DNA from: Desulfovibrio sp.
GTDB taxonomy: Bacteria > Desulfobacterota > Desulfovibrionia > Desulfovibrionales > Desulfovibrionaceae
Length of the DNA stretch: 64,000 bases
Direction of reading: 5' to 3'
Assembly (NCBI GenBank): GCA_017528345.1
Contig: JAFXOX010000034.1
Span: 1-64,000 of the forward strand
The position numbers were made by a program, and so were the translations under genes. The notes under the pieces were generated by a model, which worked only from the letters and a program-made list of their open reading frames with translations, was not told the DNA's origin and ran no database searches. Below are positions 50,568 through 59,505 of the stretch, in pieces (the first letter of the stretch is position 1; the number at the start of each line of letters is the position of its first letter).

Positions 50568-51649
50568 GCAACGATCGTTTTTTGGCAAAAGACGCCCTTG
50601 GCGATTTTCTCTGCCATTGCCAGGGTCTGGGCTATACGGTCTATAGCCCGCAGAAACAGGAAGGCGTCAGAGAAAGTGTCGTCTTTGCCCCGTGGCAGAA
50701 AGGCTGTGAGATCCAGCTTGCCAAAGCCACAGTCTCGCCCAAGCATCTTCTGCTTCCGCAATCAGAGGTCCTCTTCCGCTTTCGCCATGAAAAAGGCGAG
50801 GAGGGAAAAAGCAGCGCTGTACACCTGGAAGACACTTCCCAGCAGGCGCAGCCGACACTGCTTTTTGCGGCAAGACCCTGTGATGCCAGAGGTTTTACCA
50901 TGGTGGACAGGCCCTATCTTCAGGGGCTCTATGCCGACCCCTACTACGCCAAACGCCGTGAGGGTTTGTGCGTGCTCACGCTTTGCTGTAACAGCGGCTG
51001 CGAAAGCTGCTTCTGCCACTGGACAGGAGGCGGACCAAGCTCACCGGAAGGCTCGGATATCCTCATGACGGACATTGCCGAAGGCTTGGTATTGCAGGCT
51101 ATTACCGAGAAAGGGCGCAAGCTGCTTGCACAATCAGATCTTCCAGAAGCTGGTGCGGCAAGTGATCAGGCCACAGAACTTCGACGCAAGGCCTGGCAGA
51201 GTCTCGACAAAGCTCCGGATCTCACAGAAGCGCCGCATAAGCTCAAAGAGCTTGCCGACAATCTGGATTTCTGGACAGAGCAGAGCCGTGCCTGCCTTTC
51301 CTGCGGGGCGTGTACCTATGTCTGCCCCACCTGTTACTGTTTTAGCATCAGCGATGAACGCCGCTTCTCAGGCATGGAAGAAGGGGTGCGCCTGCGCAGC
51401 TGGGATACCTGCATGGCTCGCCATTTCACCGAGGAGGCCAGCGGGCACAATCCCAGGGCCCTCAAAGCCCAGCGCCTGCAAAATCGCATCAGTCACAAAT
51501 ACGCAGGCTATCCTGAAAACTGGGGCAGCTTTTCCTGCAGCGGCTGCGGCCGCTGTGTGACCCACTGTCCGGTGGGTATTGATATCAGGCACATTGTGCT
51601 TGCGGCCATAGCCTTACCCGATACGCAAGCAAAGGAGGCTCGGTCATGA
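50564..51649 (+). CDS. flxB: FlxB-like 4Fe-4S dicluster protein
   Basis: 361 residues. N-terminal part as in the hydrogenase/sulfite reductase beta-type electron carriers (LLPQSEVLFRFRHEKG, LFAARPCDARGFTMVDRPYL, LCCNSGCESCFCHWTGG), then two ferredoxin motifs CLSCGACTYVCPTCYC (about residue 250) and CSGCGRCVTHCPVGID (about residue 330). Transfers electrons from FlxA to FlxC/HdrA. ATG 50564 overlaps the preceding stop; a GTG two codons earlier is the only alternative. Confidence 0.9.
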   Translation: MSNDRFLAKDALGDFLCHCQGLGYTVYSPQKQEGVRESVVFAPWQKGCEIQLAKATVSPKHLLLPQSEVLFRFRHEKGEEGKSSAVHLEDTSQQAQPTLLFAARPCDARGFTMVDRPYLQGLYADPYYAKRREGLCVLTLCCNSGCESCFCHWTGGGPSSPEGSDILMTDIAEGLVLQAITEKGRKLLAQSDLPEAGAASDQATELRRKAWQSLDKAPDLTEAPHKLKELADNLDFWTEQSRACLSCGACTYVCPTCYCFSISDERRFSGMEEGVRLRSWDTCMARHFTEEASGHNPRALKAQRLQNRISHKYAGYPENWGSFSCSGCGRCVTHCPVGIDIRHIVLAAIALPDTQAKEARS

Positions 51650-52521
51650 GCGAGACACAAAAAGCACGCATGCTTGAGGGCCTAGCCCCGCGACCGCTCA
51701 TGCCAGGCAATCCCTATCTTCCCATGCCGGCACGGGTGCGCGAGATTATCACCGAAACGGCAACGATCAAGACCCTGCGTGTGGTGCTTGAGGGTGAAGG
51801 CGCCATGGAGCGTTTTCACTTTGAACCTGGGCAGGTTGCTCAGCTCTCCGTCTTTGGGGTGGGCGAGGCGACCTTTGTGATCAATTCGCCGCCTTCGCAA
51901 AAAGACTATTTGCAGTTTTCCATCATGGAAGTCGGTGAAGTCACCCATGCCCTGCACAATCTGTCTGTGGGAGAACAGATCGGGGTTCGGGCACCCCTTG
52001 GCAATTTCTTTCCCTATGAGGAACTGCGCGGCAAAAATATCTTCTTTATCGGCGGTGGTATCGGCATGGCGCCTGTTCGCACCATTATGCTGCATGTGCT
52101 GGAACAGGCCAAGGACTATGGCTCCATCAGCCTGCTCTACGGGGCACGCACGCCCAAGGATATGAGCTATCAGTACGAACTGGATGACTGGCTCAATCAT
52201 CGGGATCTCCACTGCACACTCTGTGTGGACAAGGCGCCGGAGGACTGGCCCCACAGGGAGGGCATGATCCCCAATGTCCTCAAAGAGCTTGCCCCAAGCC
52301 CCGACAACAGTGTCGCCGTGCTCTGCGGTCCGCCCATTATGATCAAATTCACCGTTGAGGCGCTGCTTGGCTTAGGCTTTGCCGCACATGACATTCTGAC
52401 CACCCTTGAACGGCGCATGAAGTGCGGCATCGGCATCTGCGGGCGCTGCAATGTGGGGAGCCGCTATGTCTGCACCGACGGCCCGGTTTTCCGCTGCGAT
52501 GACATTCAGGCCTACCTCTAA
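51646..52521 (+). CDS. flxA: FlxA-like FAD/NAD(P)H-binding oxidoreductase
   Basis: 291 residues, ferredoxin-reductase fold. FEPGQVAQLSVFGVGEA for FAD, FFIGGGIGMAPVRTIMLHVL and LLYGARTPKDMSY for the pyridine nucleotide, and a C-terminal CGIGICGRCNVGSRYVCTDGPVF that binds a [2Fe-2S] cluster, as in HydG/PyrK-type proteins. The NADH input module of Flx-Hdr. Overlaps flxB by ATGA and closes the operon. With AdhE supplying or consuming NADH, this links alcohol metabolism to low-potential ferredoxin. Confidence 0.92.
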   Translation: MSETQKARMLEGLAPRPLMPGNPYLPMPARVREIITETATIKTLRVVLEGEGAMERFHFEPGQVAQLSVFGVGEATFVINSPPSQKDYLQFSIMEVGEVTHALHNLSVGEQIGVRAPLGNFFPYEELRGKNIFFIGGGIGMAPVRTIMLHVLEQAKDYGSISLLYGARTPKDMSYQYELDDWLNHRDLHCTLCVDKAPEDWPHREGMIPNVLKELAPSPDNSVAVLCGPPIMIKFTVEALLGLGFAAHDILTTLERRMKCGIGICGRCNVGSRYVCTDGPVFRCDDIQAYL

Positions 52522-52632
52522 GCTTGCGGCTGTGAACCTTCTCGTAGCCCCTGTGGCCAGTTTCTTCGCAGGCATCTGACAGGCCAAAACAAAGTCTGCT
52601 CTGCCCGGGTTTGGCCTTGGAGAATCCTTTTC

Positions 52633-53445
52633 ATGAAGAAAGTCTGGGCCATCATGCTCATTATCTGCTTCGTTTTGGGAAGCCTGGCTGTTCTTGTGCC
52701 AACAAGGTACGGGGACCTTTTGCGGCTTCTGCAGGCAGAACTTGGCAGCCTCGAGGCCCAGGTGGACATGGGGACCTCCTACATTTCAGGCGATCAGGTG
52801 AGTGCGGACTACGAAAAGGCCCTGGCCTGGTTTAGCAAGGCAGCCCAAAAAGGCTATGCACCTGCCCAGCGCAACCTTGGTATCATGTATGACAAAGGCC
52901 TGGGCGTCCGTGAAGACGCTGTCCAGGCCAGACAATGGTATGAGAAGGCAGCAGCCCAGGGTGACCTTGCCGCGCAGGTCAATCTCGGTGTGATCTATCA
53001 TACAGGCCGTGGCGTTCCCAGAGACTACAGCAAAGCGCGTAAGTATTACGAAAAAGCAGCCCTTGCAGGAGATGCCATGGCCCAGTTCAACATGGGCCTG
53101 ATGTTTGCCAAAGGCATTGGTGTGGCCCAGGACTACCGTTTGGCCAAGGCCTGGTATGAACGCGCAGCCAAGCAAAACTCCGCCAAAGCCCAGATTGAAC
53201 TGGGCATGATCTACGCAAATGGCCTTGGTGTGACCAGAGACTATCATGCAGCCAAGGACTGGTATACGCTTGCCGCCCAGCAGGGAGACGCCGCAGGCCA
53301 GTTCCAGCTGGGCTATATGTATGACCAGGGCTATGGCGTCAAACAGGATTTTGCCACAGCCAAATACTGGTATGGTCAGGCCTGCGACAATGGCTATCAA
53401 AACGGCTGCAATCACTACCGGGAGCTCAATCTCAAAGGCTATTAG
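52633..53445 (+). CDS. Membrane-anchored Sel1-repeat protein
   Basis: 270 residues. N-terminal signal-anchor (VWAIMLIICFVLGSLAVLV) and then six Sel1-like repeats of 36 residues (pattern AQ..LG.MY..G.GV..DY..A..WY.KAA..G), residues about 45-262. Such TPR-like solenoids scaffold protein interactions in the periplasm or cell envelope. TTGGAG precedes the ATG. It follows flxA by 110 bases, but its role is not tied to that operon by sequence. The repeats are well conserved, without frameshift. Confidence 0.9.
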   Translation: MKKVWAIMLIICFVLGSLAVLVPTRYGDLLRLLQAELGSLEAQVDMGTSYISGDQVSADYEKALAWFSKAAQKGYAPAQRNLGIMYDKGLGVREDAVQARQWYEKAAAQGDLAAQVNLGVIYHTGRGVPRDYSKARKYYEKAALAGDAMAQFNMGLMFAKGIGVAQDYRLAKAWYERAAKQNSAKAQIELGMIYANGLGVTRDYHAAKDWYTLAAQQGDAAGQFQLGYMYDQGYGVKQDFATAKYWYGQACDNGYQNGCNHYRELNLKGY

Positions 53446-53555
53446 CTCTCCGAGAGCAAATGCCCCTCATTTCAGCCCAAGGCTCTGTCTTGCCCTTGCT
53501 CCCAAAACCAGCTTGACCATCAGAGACAGAGAACACTGGAGCGCAGAGGATTCCC

Positions 53556-54359
53556 ATGGATAAAAAAAAGGCGTTGCCCGCTAAGCCCACGGCCAAGGAG
53601 ATCGTGGAGTTTATTCGCGTATATGCCTCAGCCCTGCTTACCGCCGGCAGTCAGACCTCACGTATTGACCGCACCACAACTCGCATAGCCCATGCCTATG
53701 GCTTCAATCTCGATCTTGTCATTTTTTCAAGACACTTCATGTTCTCGGCCTATCGCGCCACAAGTGATGGTACTATTCACGAGCGCTATACGGCTGTGAC
53801 AAGCATCGTTGCCGGAGGCTTCAACTTTCAGCGTGTGACCCAGCTCAATGCCCTGAGCTGGGCCATAGAGGACAAGAAATTACGCCTTGAGGAGGCCTGG
53901 CGCCGTTTTCATGCTATCTGTGCGGAACCTGGCATTTCGACGTCGCTGCGTGGTTTCTTTGTGTCCTTGGCCAATGCCGCTCTCTGCGGTTTGTTCAATG
54001 GGGATGCCATAGCCATAGGCCTTGTCTTTTTTGCCGTCTTTGCCTGCTTCTGGCTTGAGCAGTGGCTTCTGCGTGTGGGGCTTGACGTCAAGATCACCTT
54101 TTTTCTCTGTGCCTTCCTTTCTTCCCTGCTTGTTTCAACTGGCGCCATCTTTGGCTTTGAAACGACACAGCAGACAGCCCTTGCCTCAAGCGTGCTTTTC
54201 CTCATCCCGGGATTCCCTCTGATCATTGCCACCTTGGATTTCTGGGACGGTCACATCCTTATGGGCGTCTCTCGCCTCATTCATTCGGCAACACTTATTG
54301 TCTGCATCGCCCTGGGCCTTGCCTTAACCATGTCGCTTCTGGGAGTCGAGAACCTGTGA
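53556..54359 (+). CDS. Threonine/serine exporter ThrE-type, N-terminal half
   Basis: 267 residues. A soluble N-terminal region with the family signature YASALLTAGSQTSRIDRTTTRIAHAYGF and RVTQLNALSWAIEDKKL, then about five membrane helices (FFVSLANAALCGLFNG through TLIVCIALGLALTMSLL). In Corynebacterium ThrE is a single chain; here it is split into two genes, a common arrangement. GAGGA precedes ATG. Its stop overlaps the start of the second half by GTGA, ensuring equal production. Confidence 0.85.
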   Translation: MDKKKALPAKPTAKEIVEFIRVYASALLTAGSQTSRIDRTTTRIAHAYGFNLDLVIFSRHFMFSAYRATSDGTIHERYTAVTSIVAGGFNFQRVTQLNALSWAIEDKKLRLEEAWRRFHAICAEPGISTSLRGFFVSLANAALCGLFNGDAIAIGLVFFAVFACFWLEQWLLRVGLDVKITFFLCAFLSSLLVSTGAIFGFETTQQTALASSVLFLIPGFPLIIATLDFWDGHILMGVSRLIHSATLIVCIALGLALTMSLLGVENL

Positions 54360-54883
54360 ACCTTTTGACAACCTGCCTTCTCGACGGTCTTCTGGCCTGT
54401 GTGGTTGCCGTTGGGTTTTCCGTCAACTTTCGCCCCTCGCGCAAGATCCTTCTGGCCGCGGCCATTCTCGCCCCCATCGGCCATGTCAGCCGTCTTCTGC
54501 TGATGCAGGTGCCCTTTGGTATTGTCAGTGCAACCATGTTTGCCTCCATGGCCATTGCCCTCTGCAGCATGCCCATTTCACGGTTTTGGCATATTCCGGC
54601 CGAAATGTTCATTTTCCCGTCGCTGCTTCCCATGGTACCTGGGATGCATGCCTACAAAACCATCCTCGGCATTCTGCAGATTCTCAATGAAAAAACCGAT
54701 CCACACTTCCTTTCCCTGGTCGTCTACAATGGCCTGACCACCCTTTTTGTCATGGGAGCACTTGTCATTGGTGCCAGCCTTCCCCTCATTGTCTTCAGAG
54801 AAGACGGTCCTTTGGGTCGTCTGCTGATACGTTTGCTTGGTCAACGCGCAATTAAGCTTCTCCACCACAGAGGTCGCCCGTAA
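54356..54883 (+). CDS. Threonine/serine exporter ThrE-type, C-terminal half
   Basis: 175 residues, about five membrane helices, beginning with GTG 54356 inside the preceding stop. Shows the ThrE_2-type features: AVGFSVNFRPSRKILLAAAILAPIGH and the FIFPSLLPMVPGMHAYKTI segment. Works with the upstream half to export threonine, serine or small organic acids. The last 20 residues (LGQRAIKLLHHRGRP) are a basic cytoplasmic tail. Confidence 0.85.
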   Translation: MNLLTTCLLDGLLACVVAVGFSVNFRPSRKILLAAAILAPIGHVSRLLLMQVPFGIVSATMFASMAIALCSMPISRFWHIPAEMFIFPSLLPMVPGMHAYKTILGILQILNEKTDPHFLSLVVYNGLTTLFVMGALVIGASLPLIVFREDGPLGRLLIRLLGQRAIKLLHHRGRP

Positions 54884-55259
54884 AGGCTATCTGCCGAAAG
54901 CACCAAAAAAGAGCGTATCTGTGCAGGTATCTGAATAACTTGGCATAATGTACCTTTCGACCGGCTACAAACACATCAAATTCTCACCTTTCAAAGGAAA
55001 AGTCCTCGCGCATACAGACTATGGGAACTCAAGCCTTGCTTTTCCTGCCATCTCTCGCGGCCCCCATGTTCCCACACATCATCGGGGCATCTTCCTTTGT
55101 GCAAAAGCCGCAAAGCGCATACATCTACCAACTGCACACCCTTTTCCTGATACGCACTTCGAAGATGAGAACACAACGCACCATACACACCCAACGCCCC
55201 TCTGGGCACAACACGCTTGAACCACATACAGACTTTACCCACAAACTGGAGACATCCTC
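54884..55259. other. Intergenic region before a secreted protein gene
   Basis: About 375 bases; no gene. Its last 100 bases, including CTGGAGACATCCTCATG, resemble the sequence before the partial gene at 63486, so the promoter region seems duplicated along with the start of the gene. Confidence 0.4.
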
Positions 55260-55862
55260 ATGAAAAAACTGCTTGTCGTTGCTTTTCTGCTCGTTCTCTG
55301 TGCCTGGCTTCAGCCCTGCTCTGCCGCCGATTTTACCCCGGCCCAAATGAAAAAAATGGGCGTTTTTCTTTCCAACTTCACCGAGCTTGGCATGTCTACG
55401 GTAGACCACCGGGACTTTCTTGACCCACTCCATCCTGAAAACGCCATCCGCTTTGGCATCTGGCACAACTATATCAATAACTTCAAATCACGTATTGGCC
55501 GATGCGACAGCTCCTGCCCCTATGGCTCTCTGCGTATCGATAGCAAATATGTCACAGAAAGCATTCAGAAATACCTTGGCTTCAAGTTTGACAAGCATCA
55601 GAGCGTCAACACGGACTTCATCACTTGCCACTACGACGGCAAAATGTATCACTTTGAGGGGGCAGACGGCGAGACCAACCCCTATGCTCGTGTCACAAGC
55701 GCCAAAAAAATCACGCAAGGGGTGATCAGCCTCAAAGGAGAACTCTACAATCCTGAGGATCCCAAAGAAGTGATGGGCACCTTCCGCGCAGAGATTAGCC
55801 CTGCCACCTGGAAGGGCAAGGAAAGCTGGCATCTTATCAATCTCGAAAGCCAGCTGAACTAA
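55260..55862 (+). CDS. Secreted protein of unknown function (duplicated family)
   Basis: 200 residues with a signal peptide (LLVVAFLLVLCAWLQPCSAA). The mature part starts DFTPAQMKKMGVFLSNFTELGM and includes IRFGIWHNYINNF, CDSSCPYGSLRIDSKYVTESI, KYLGFKFDKHQSV and FITCHYDGKMYHFEGADGE, ending near WHLINLESQLN. No named family recognised; three Cys in the mature part. CTGGAG lies 10 bases before the ATG. A degenerate second copy of its start and middle is found at 63486-63742, read in a different frame there. A strong terminator follows. Confidence 0.78.
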   Translation: MKKLLVVAFLLVLCAWLQPCSAADFTPAQMKKMGVFLSNFTELGMSTVDHRDFLDPLHPENAIRFGIWHNYINNFKSRIGRCDSSCPYGSLRIDSKYVTESIQKYLGFKFDKHQSVNTDFITCHYDGKMYHFEGADGETNPYARVTSAKKITQGVISLKGELYNPEDPKEVMGTFRAEISPATWKGKESWHLINLESQLN

Positions 55863-55968
55863 GGCAGGGCACAAAAACCCAAATGGCAAAATTGTCATCC
55901 TTCTGCCCTGCTTGTGCTGCCCCTATGCCTTGAACAAACATCTTGCCGTACTTGGCTGTATTTGTCTG

Positions 55969-55992
55969 AAGCCCGCTATTTGCGGGCTTTTT
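55969..55992 (+). terminator. Rho-independent terminator
   Basis: AAGCCCGC (55969-55976) and GCGGGCTT (55982-55989) with a 5-base loop and a T5 run, about 105 bases after the secreted protein gene. A longer GCAGGGCA/TGCCCTGC pairing lies just upstream. Confidence 0.85.
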
Positions 55993-56120
55993 CCGTTTCT
56001 TGGCTGATTGGTATTTTGCTGTAGTGAGCGGGGAACGATGTGGGAAAAGAATTCTTTGCAAACAAGCATGAATTCAGCATTTTTTGGGGAAAAACGTGGA
56101 ACGCAAAGAGACAAGATAGC

Positions 56121-56738
56121 CTAGGGTGAGCGATAGCGACAGAACTCTTCGATTTTCGGTAAAGAATCACCATTGATCTCCTGAAAATGTAAAAATTTGA
56201 TCAATTTTGCAACACTTTTAGTCATTCCAGTAAGGCTTGCCCGCACAGAGGACAGGGATAGCATCAGCGTCAATTCATTAATGGGTGAGGCTGTAAAGCC
56301 GCAGCTCGTATAAAAGTGTCTGGCACGCTCATCAAAGGCATGAACCAAAATGCAACGTATCCCAGCAATGTGAGCAGCCTGTTCGGTGTGTAAATGGTAT
56401 CCCGTAGCAAAGCATGGCCAATTCCCTGTCGCTGAAGAGAGGTATCCACGGCAAGACGAGCCAGCAGCATGATGGGGATGAGATCAGGCACGACGAATCC
56501 TGCCTGGCACGAACGCATGGCCGACACTCCCCACTGCCAACGAATAGTAAGCAACCACATCATTGGCATGTGTCATGGCATAGGTACGGCTGGCTCCGGC
56601 AACTTCGTTCTTGAGGGCACAGTTTTTGAGCCAGACATCAAGAGCCGGTTCGCCACAATGGAACAGCTCGCAATTATGCTTTTCTTCGAGATGACAGAGT
56701 ACCGGACCAGCAGTAGGGGGACGAGAGATTTTTTTCAT
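56121..56738 (-). pseudogene. GNAT-family acetyltransferase toxin, broken by frameshifts
   Basis: Three adjacent frames on the minus strand give one GNAT toxin of the TacT/AtaT type. First frame: LFHCGEPALDVWLKNCALKNE, ASRTYAM, VVAYYSLAVGS. Then a one-base shift after GRIRR leads to PDLIPIMLLARLAVDTSLQ and RQGIGHALLRD (acetyl-CoA loop). A second disruption precedes AAHIAGIRCILVHAFDERAR and HFYTSCGFTASP. At least two frame changes, so inactive. The DUF1778-type antitoxin normally upstream is not seen. Confidence 0.85.
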
Positions 56739-57350
56739 GCTCCAGAATCAGTACGGAGCCGTTACCGAATCAGAGATACCAAGTGGAGAATCTAAAGCAG
56801 GACTGGTGCATCTGCTCCAATGTCACTTTTCCAGACCGAAAAGCAACATTCCTCAAAATTCCCAAATTTGGTCCAGACCGGGTTCCCATGACCAAACTTA
56901 TAGGCAAAGTCCATTCAGGGCAGAAAAATCAAAATATGGAGCAGGATTGACCCGGTGAGGAGACTGCAGTGTGGATATGGGGGAGCATACCGTAGGCAGG
57001 CTGGAAATATTGCGCGTGGTGGGGCATGCCCCTTGGCAAGCCTGGTCAATGGCATTGAGACCTCGCGCAATATAAAAAAAACAGGAACTACGCGGCATAA
57101 TTCCTGTGCAAGAGACATATCTTACGGCTAACCATTTTCTTTGAAAAATTGCCACTACCCCTATAATTATTAATATAATATAAGACTCTATTGGTGAGAA
57201 GTATTGATCCTGCCAGCAGAAATAAACTATAGAAAGTTGCTGTTTAATTTATAAATTTTTCGTTTTAATAATTAGCTAATTACTTTTTTATCATTGACAT
57301 ATTAATTCTTTTTGGTATATCTTAAATTTTCCAAACAAATATGATACACA
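56739..57350. other. No gene recognised
   Basis: About 610 bases between the broken toxin gene and the IS1595 remnant. The second half (57150-57350) is strongly AT-rich. Small open frames on both strands have no supporting features. The expected antitoxin gene would lie here but is not visible. Confidence 0.4.
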
Positions 57351-58060
57351 ATGAACAATATAACTTTTCTGCAAAATAACCAGTTTTATTTGATCAAGCA
57401 TTTATTCTTGAAACTTACAGACGAAAAGAGAGCTGAGTTCATTCACTTTGTAAATTCAATAAAAGAACAGGGCGTAGATCTGCTTGAGGTTTTTAATGCA
57501 CAGAGCATTTATCGCTTCCTGCAATCACAGAAGTATGATAATGGTTGGCCTGACGTGTGTCCGATCTACCATGGTCATTATGTCGTCAAGGATGGCACAA
57601 AGAAGGGATCACAAAGAAGGATTTAGGTATATGGGAGCTGTATATCCAATGTACGATCGATAAGATGCCTTTGACAAGAATCGCTGAACGGTGCGGTATA
57701 GACGTGAAGACTGCATTCATCTGGCGGCATAAGATACTTGATGCCCTGCAAAACATGATGACCAGAGTGATTTTGAACGGCATCGTTAAGCTTGACAAAA
57801 CATATTTCCGCATTTCATACAAAGGACAGAAAAAGGGTTCTTTCCCGGGAAAAGCCCGTAAGCGGGGCAAGTCCCGCTTCAAGGAAGGGGAAGGCCAAGG
57901 CAAGAAGCGTGAAAGTACATCAACAATTACATCGTTTATCACAATATGGTTGACTTCAGTCTTGGAAGTTCAACATTCAAGACAAATGTTATGAAGAAGT
58001 TTACGCTTTCAACGAACTTCTCAAGAATATATAAGAATATTTCCGATATACCATTAATAC
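57351..58060 (+). pseudogene. IS1595-family transposase remnant
   Basis: Pieces in different frames match one transposase. First: a helical start and then CPIYHGHYVVKDGTKKG, a decayed zinc-ribbon. After a frameshift near 57605: LYIQCTIDKMPLTRIAERCGI and DVKTAFIWRHKILDAL, then LNGIVKLDKTYFRISYKGQK and ARKRGKSRFKEG. In a third frame: the C-terminal KYINNYIVYHNMVDFS. The DDE middle is deleted. AT-rich. No terminal inverted repeats identified by eye. Confidence 0.75.
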
Positions 58061-58274
58061 ATTTACTTAGATAATTGTATTATTTGTGTCATTTAAGATG
58101 TTTGTATAGCTAAATCTTTATGAACAACATTTTATGAATTTAGTTTATTCACTATCGTAATAATAAAGTATCGACATAAGTTACTTTGTTTTAGTTGAAA
58201 TTAATTGCTAATGGCTGTAAAAATTGTTAAAAAATCAATTAGCTGATTTTTTGACGGAAAAATGTTTCAAGACG

Positions 58275-58502
58275 TTATGGTGATAAAGTATAAAATTTTT
58301 TTGACTTTTTCCTTGTCAACACTTTTCGCCAAAAGAGCCTTAGCTGATACAACGCCTTATATAAGCCTTCGCCCTCTGAAATAACTGAATTGGCAAGGCG
58401 TTTACTTACGCCAAATGTTCTCTGCGAGATGGTATTAAAGTCGCTTTTCTTTATGTTGAATACACCGCCGTTCTTGTAGCGATGCCATGCAAATCGAAAC
58501 AT
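58275..58502 (-). pseudogene. Short transposase-associated remnant (possible TnpB)
   Basis: 75 residues; FGVSKRLANSVISEGEGLYKAL resembles an internal N-terminal helix region of IS607-type TnpB proteins, which are about 370-430 residues long with DED nuclease residues and a zinc ribbon. None of those follow, so it is a fragment if the match is right. Confidence 0.4.
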
Positions 58503-58592
58503 TCTGCCATAAATATAACATTGTATTATTTTACATATTCAATTATCTCGGCGATGTTCCTTTGGTTTAGCCGTGTCTCAATGGTATATGTC

Positions 58593-58766
58593 TTAGAAGT
58601 AGTCATTCTCCGTATCTTCTTTTTCGATAATGCTTAAAATTTCCTTGGTGGAAATGGAATCTTCTTTATGGTCTTTAAGGAGTTTTTTTACTTCTTCCAG
58701 TTTGTTCTTTGCATGAAAAGCCACCATTACTTCCTGTAAAGTCTCGTTATCTTTCTTGTTTAGCAT
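58593..58766 (-). CDS. Small protein overlapping the IS607 transposase gene
   Basis: 57 residues, very charged and helical (LNKKDNETLQEVMVAFHAKN, LEEVKKLLKDHKEDSIS). ATG 58766 is preceded by AGGAGAAGG and overlaps the end of tnpA by 20 bases. Not a standard IS607 gene; no family recognised. Could be a passenger or regulator of the element. Confidence 0.5.
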   Translation of the reverse strand: MLNKKDNETLQEVMVAFHAKNKLEEVKKLLKDHKEDSISTKEILSIIEKEDTENDYF

Positions 58767-59412
58767 AATCCTTCTCCTTTTCAAATGAAGTCTTGTTTTT
58801 CTTGGAACGTAAGCCGTAGAGATTGCCACTGAAAGAAGCAATCAGAGCCATCATGTCTTCGACAAGTTCCTCCTGCACCGATTTTTCTTTCTCTTGGTCT
58901 TTGACTACGACTATTTCAACACCATGCGACTTAAACATGGTTTCTAGGTAATGGAATCCAAACCTCGTCAGTCGGTCACGGTAGGTTACAAATATACGGT
59001 TGACCTCGTTGCTCTCAACCATACGGATAAGTTCTTGGATTTTCTTGCGTTTCTCGTTCAGACCACTGCCTACTTCTTTTAGGATGACTGGGTTGATTAG
59101 GTCATTGCAATGCTCAATGAGAAACATTGCCTGTCTGTCCAAATCTCCTTTGGTCTTTTGCTCATTGGAGGAAACTCTTGCATAGATTACATCATGCTTG
59201 GTTATTTCCTCGTCATTGACGAGCATTTCCAACGAATCAAGGTAGTTTAGCAAGTCTTCCCTGAGAACAGTCCTTCGTCCTGTTTCTGTTCTTTTTATAG
59301 GAAGTTTTCCTGTCTTGTCATACCGTTTTATGGTGTCGTAAGACACATTCAGTATCTTCATCACCTCTGCTGTCTTATAGGTAGGTTTTGTAAAGTCGCT
59401 TCTTTTGTACAT
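58747..59412 (-). CDS. IS607-family serine transposase (TnpA)
   Basis: 221 residues. N-terminal MerR-like helix-turn-helix (YKTAEVMKILNVSYDTIKRYDKTG), then a small serine-recombinase domain: VIYARVSSNEQK with the nucleophilic Ser, DLDRQAMFL, a V..RIFVTYRDRLTRFGFHYLE segment with the catalytic Arg residues. Frame intact, so the enzyme may be active. The C-terminal Lys/Arg-rich tail is usual for the family. AT-rich. Confidence 0.88.
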   Translation of the reverse strand: MYKRSDFTKPTYKTAEVMKILNVSYDTIKRYDKTGKLPIKRTETGRRTVLREDLLNYLDSLEMLVNDEEITKHDVIYARVSSNEQKTKGDLDRQAMFLIEHCNDLINPVILKEVGSGLNEKRKKIQELIRMVESNEVNRIFVTYRDRLTRFGFHYLETMFKSHGVEIVVVKDQEKEKSVQEELVEDMMALIASFSGNLYGLRSKKNKTSFEKEKDYAKQER

Positions 59413-59505
59413 GAGTTAGCACCTCGTTTATCATCGTACTGTATTATAGCATCATATATCTGGGATTGCCAAATAAAAATAGGTGTAAATAGGGTAATTA
59501 TACGC

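Larger units (their letters stand above)
58275..59412 (-). mobile_element. IS607-type insertion sequence, tnpB truncated
   Basis: Serine-transposase gene (58747-59412), an overlapping 57-codon frame and a short remnant that may be tnpB, all on the minus strand in AT-rich DNA with codon use unlike the flanks. IS607 elements lack terminal inverted repeats, so exact ends cannot be placed. Probably only the tnpA side is intact. Confidence 0.7.
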
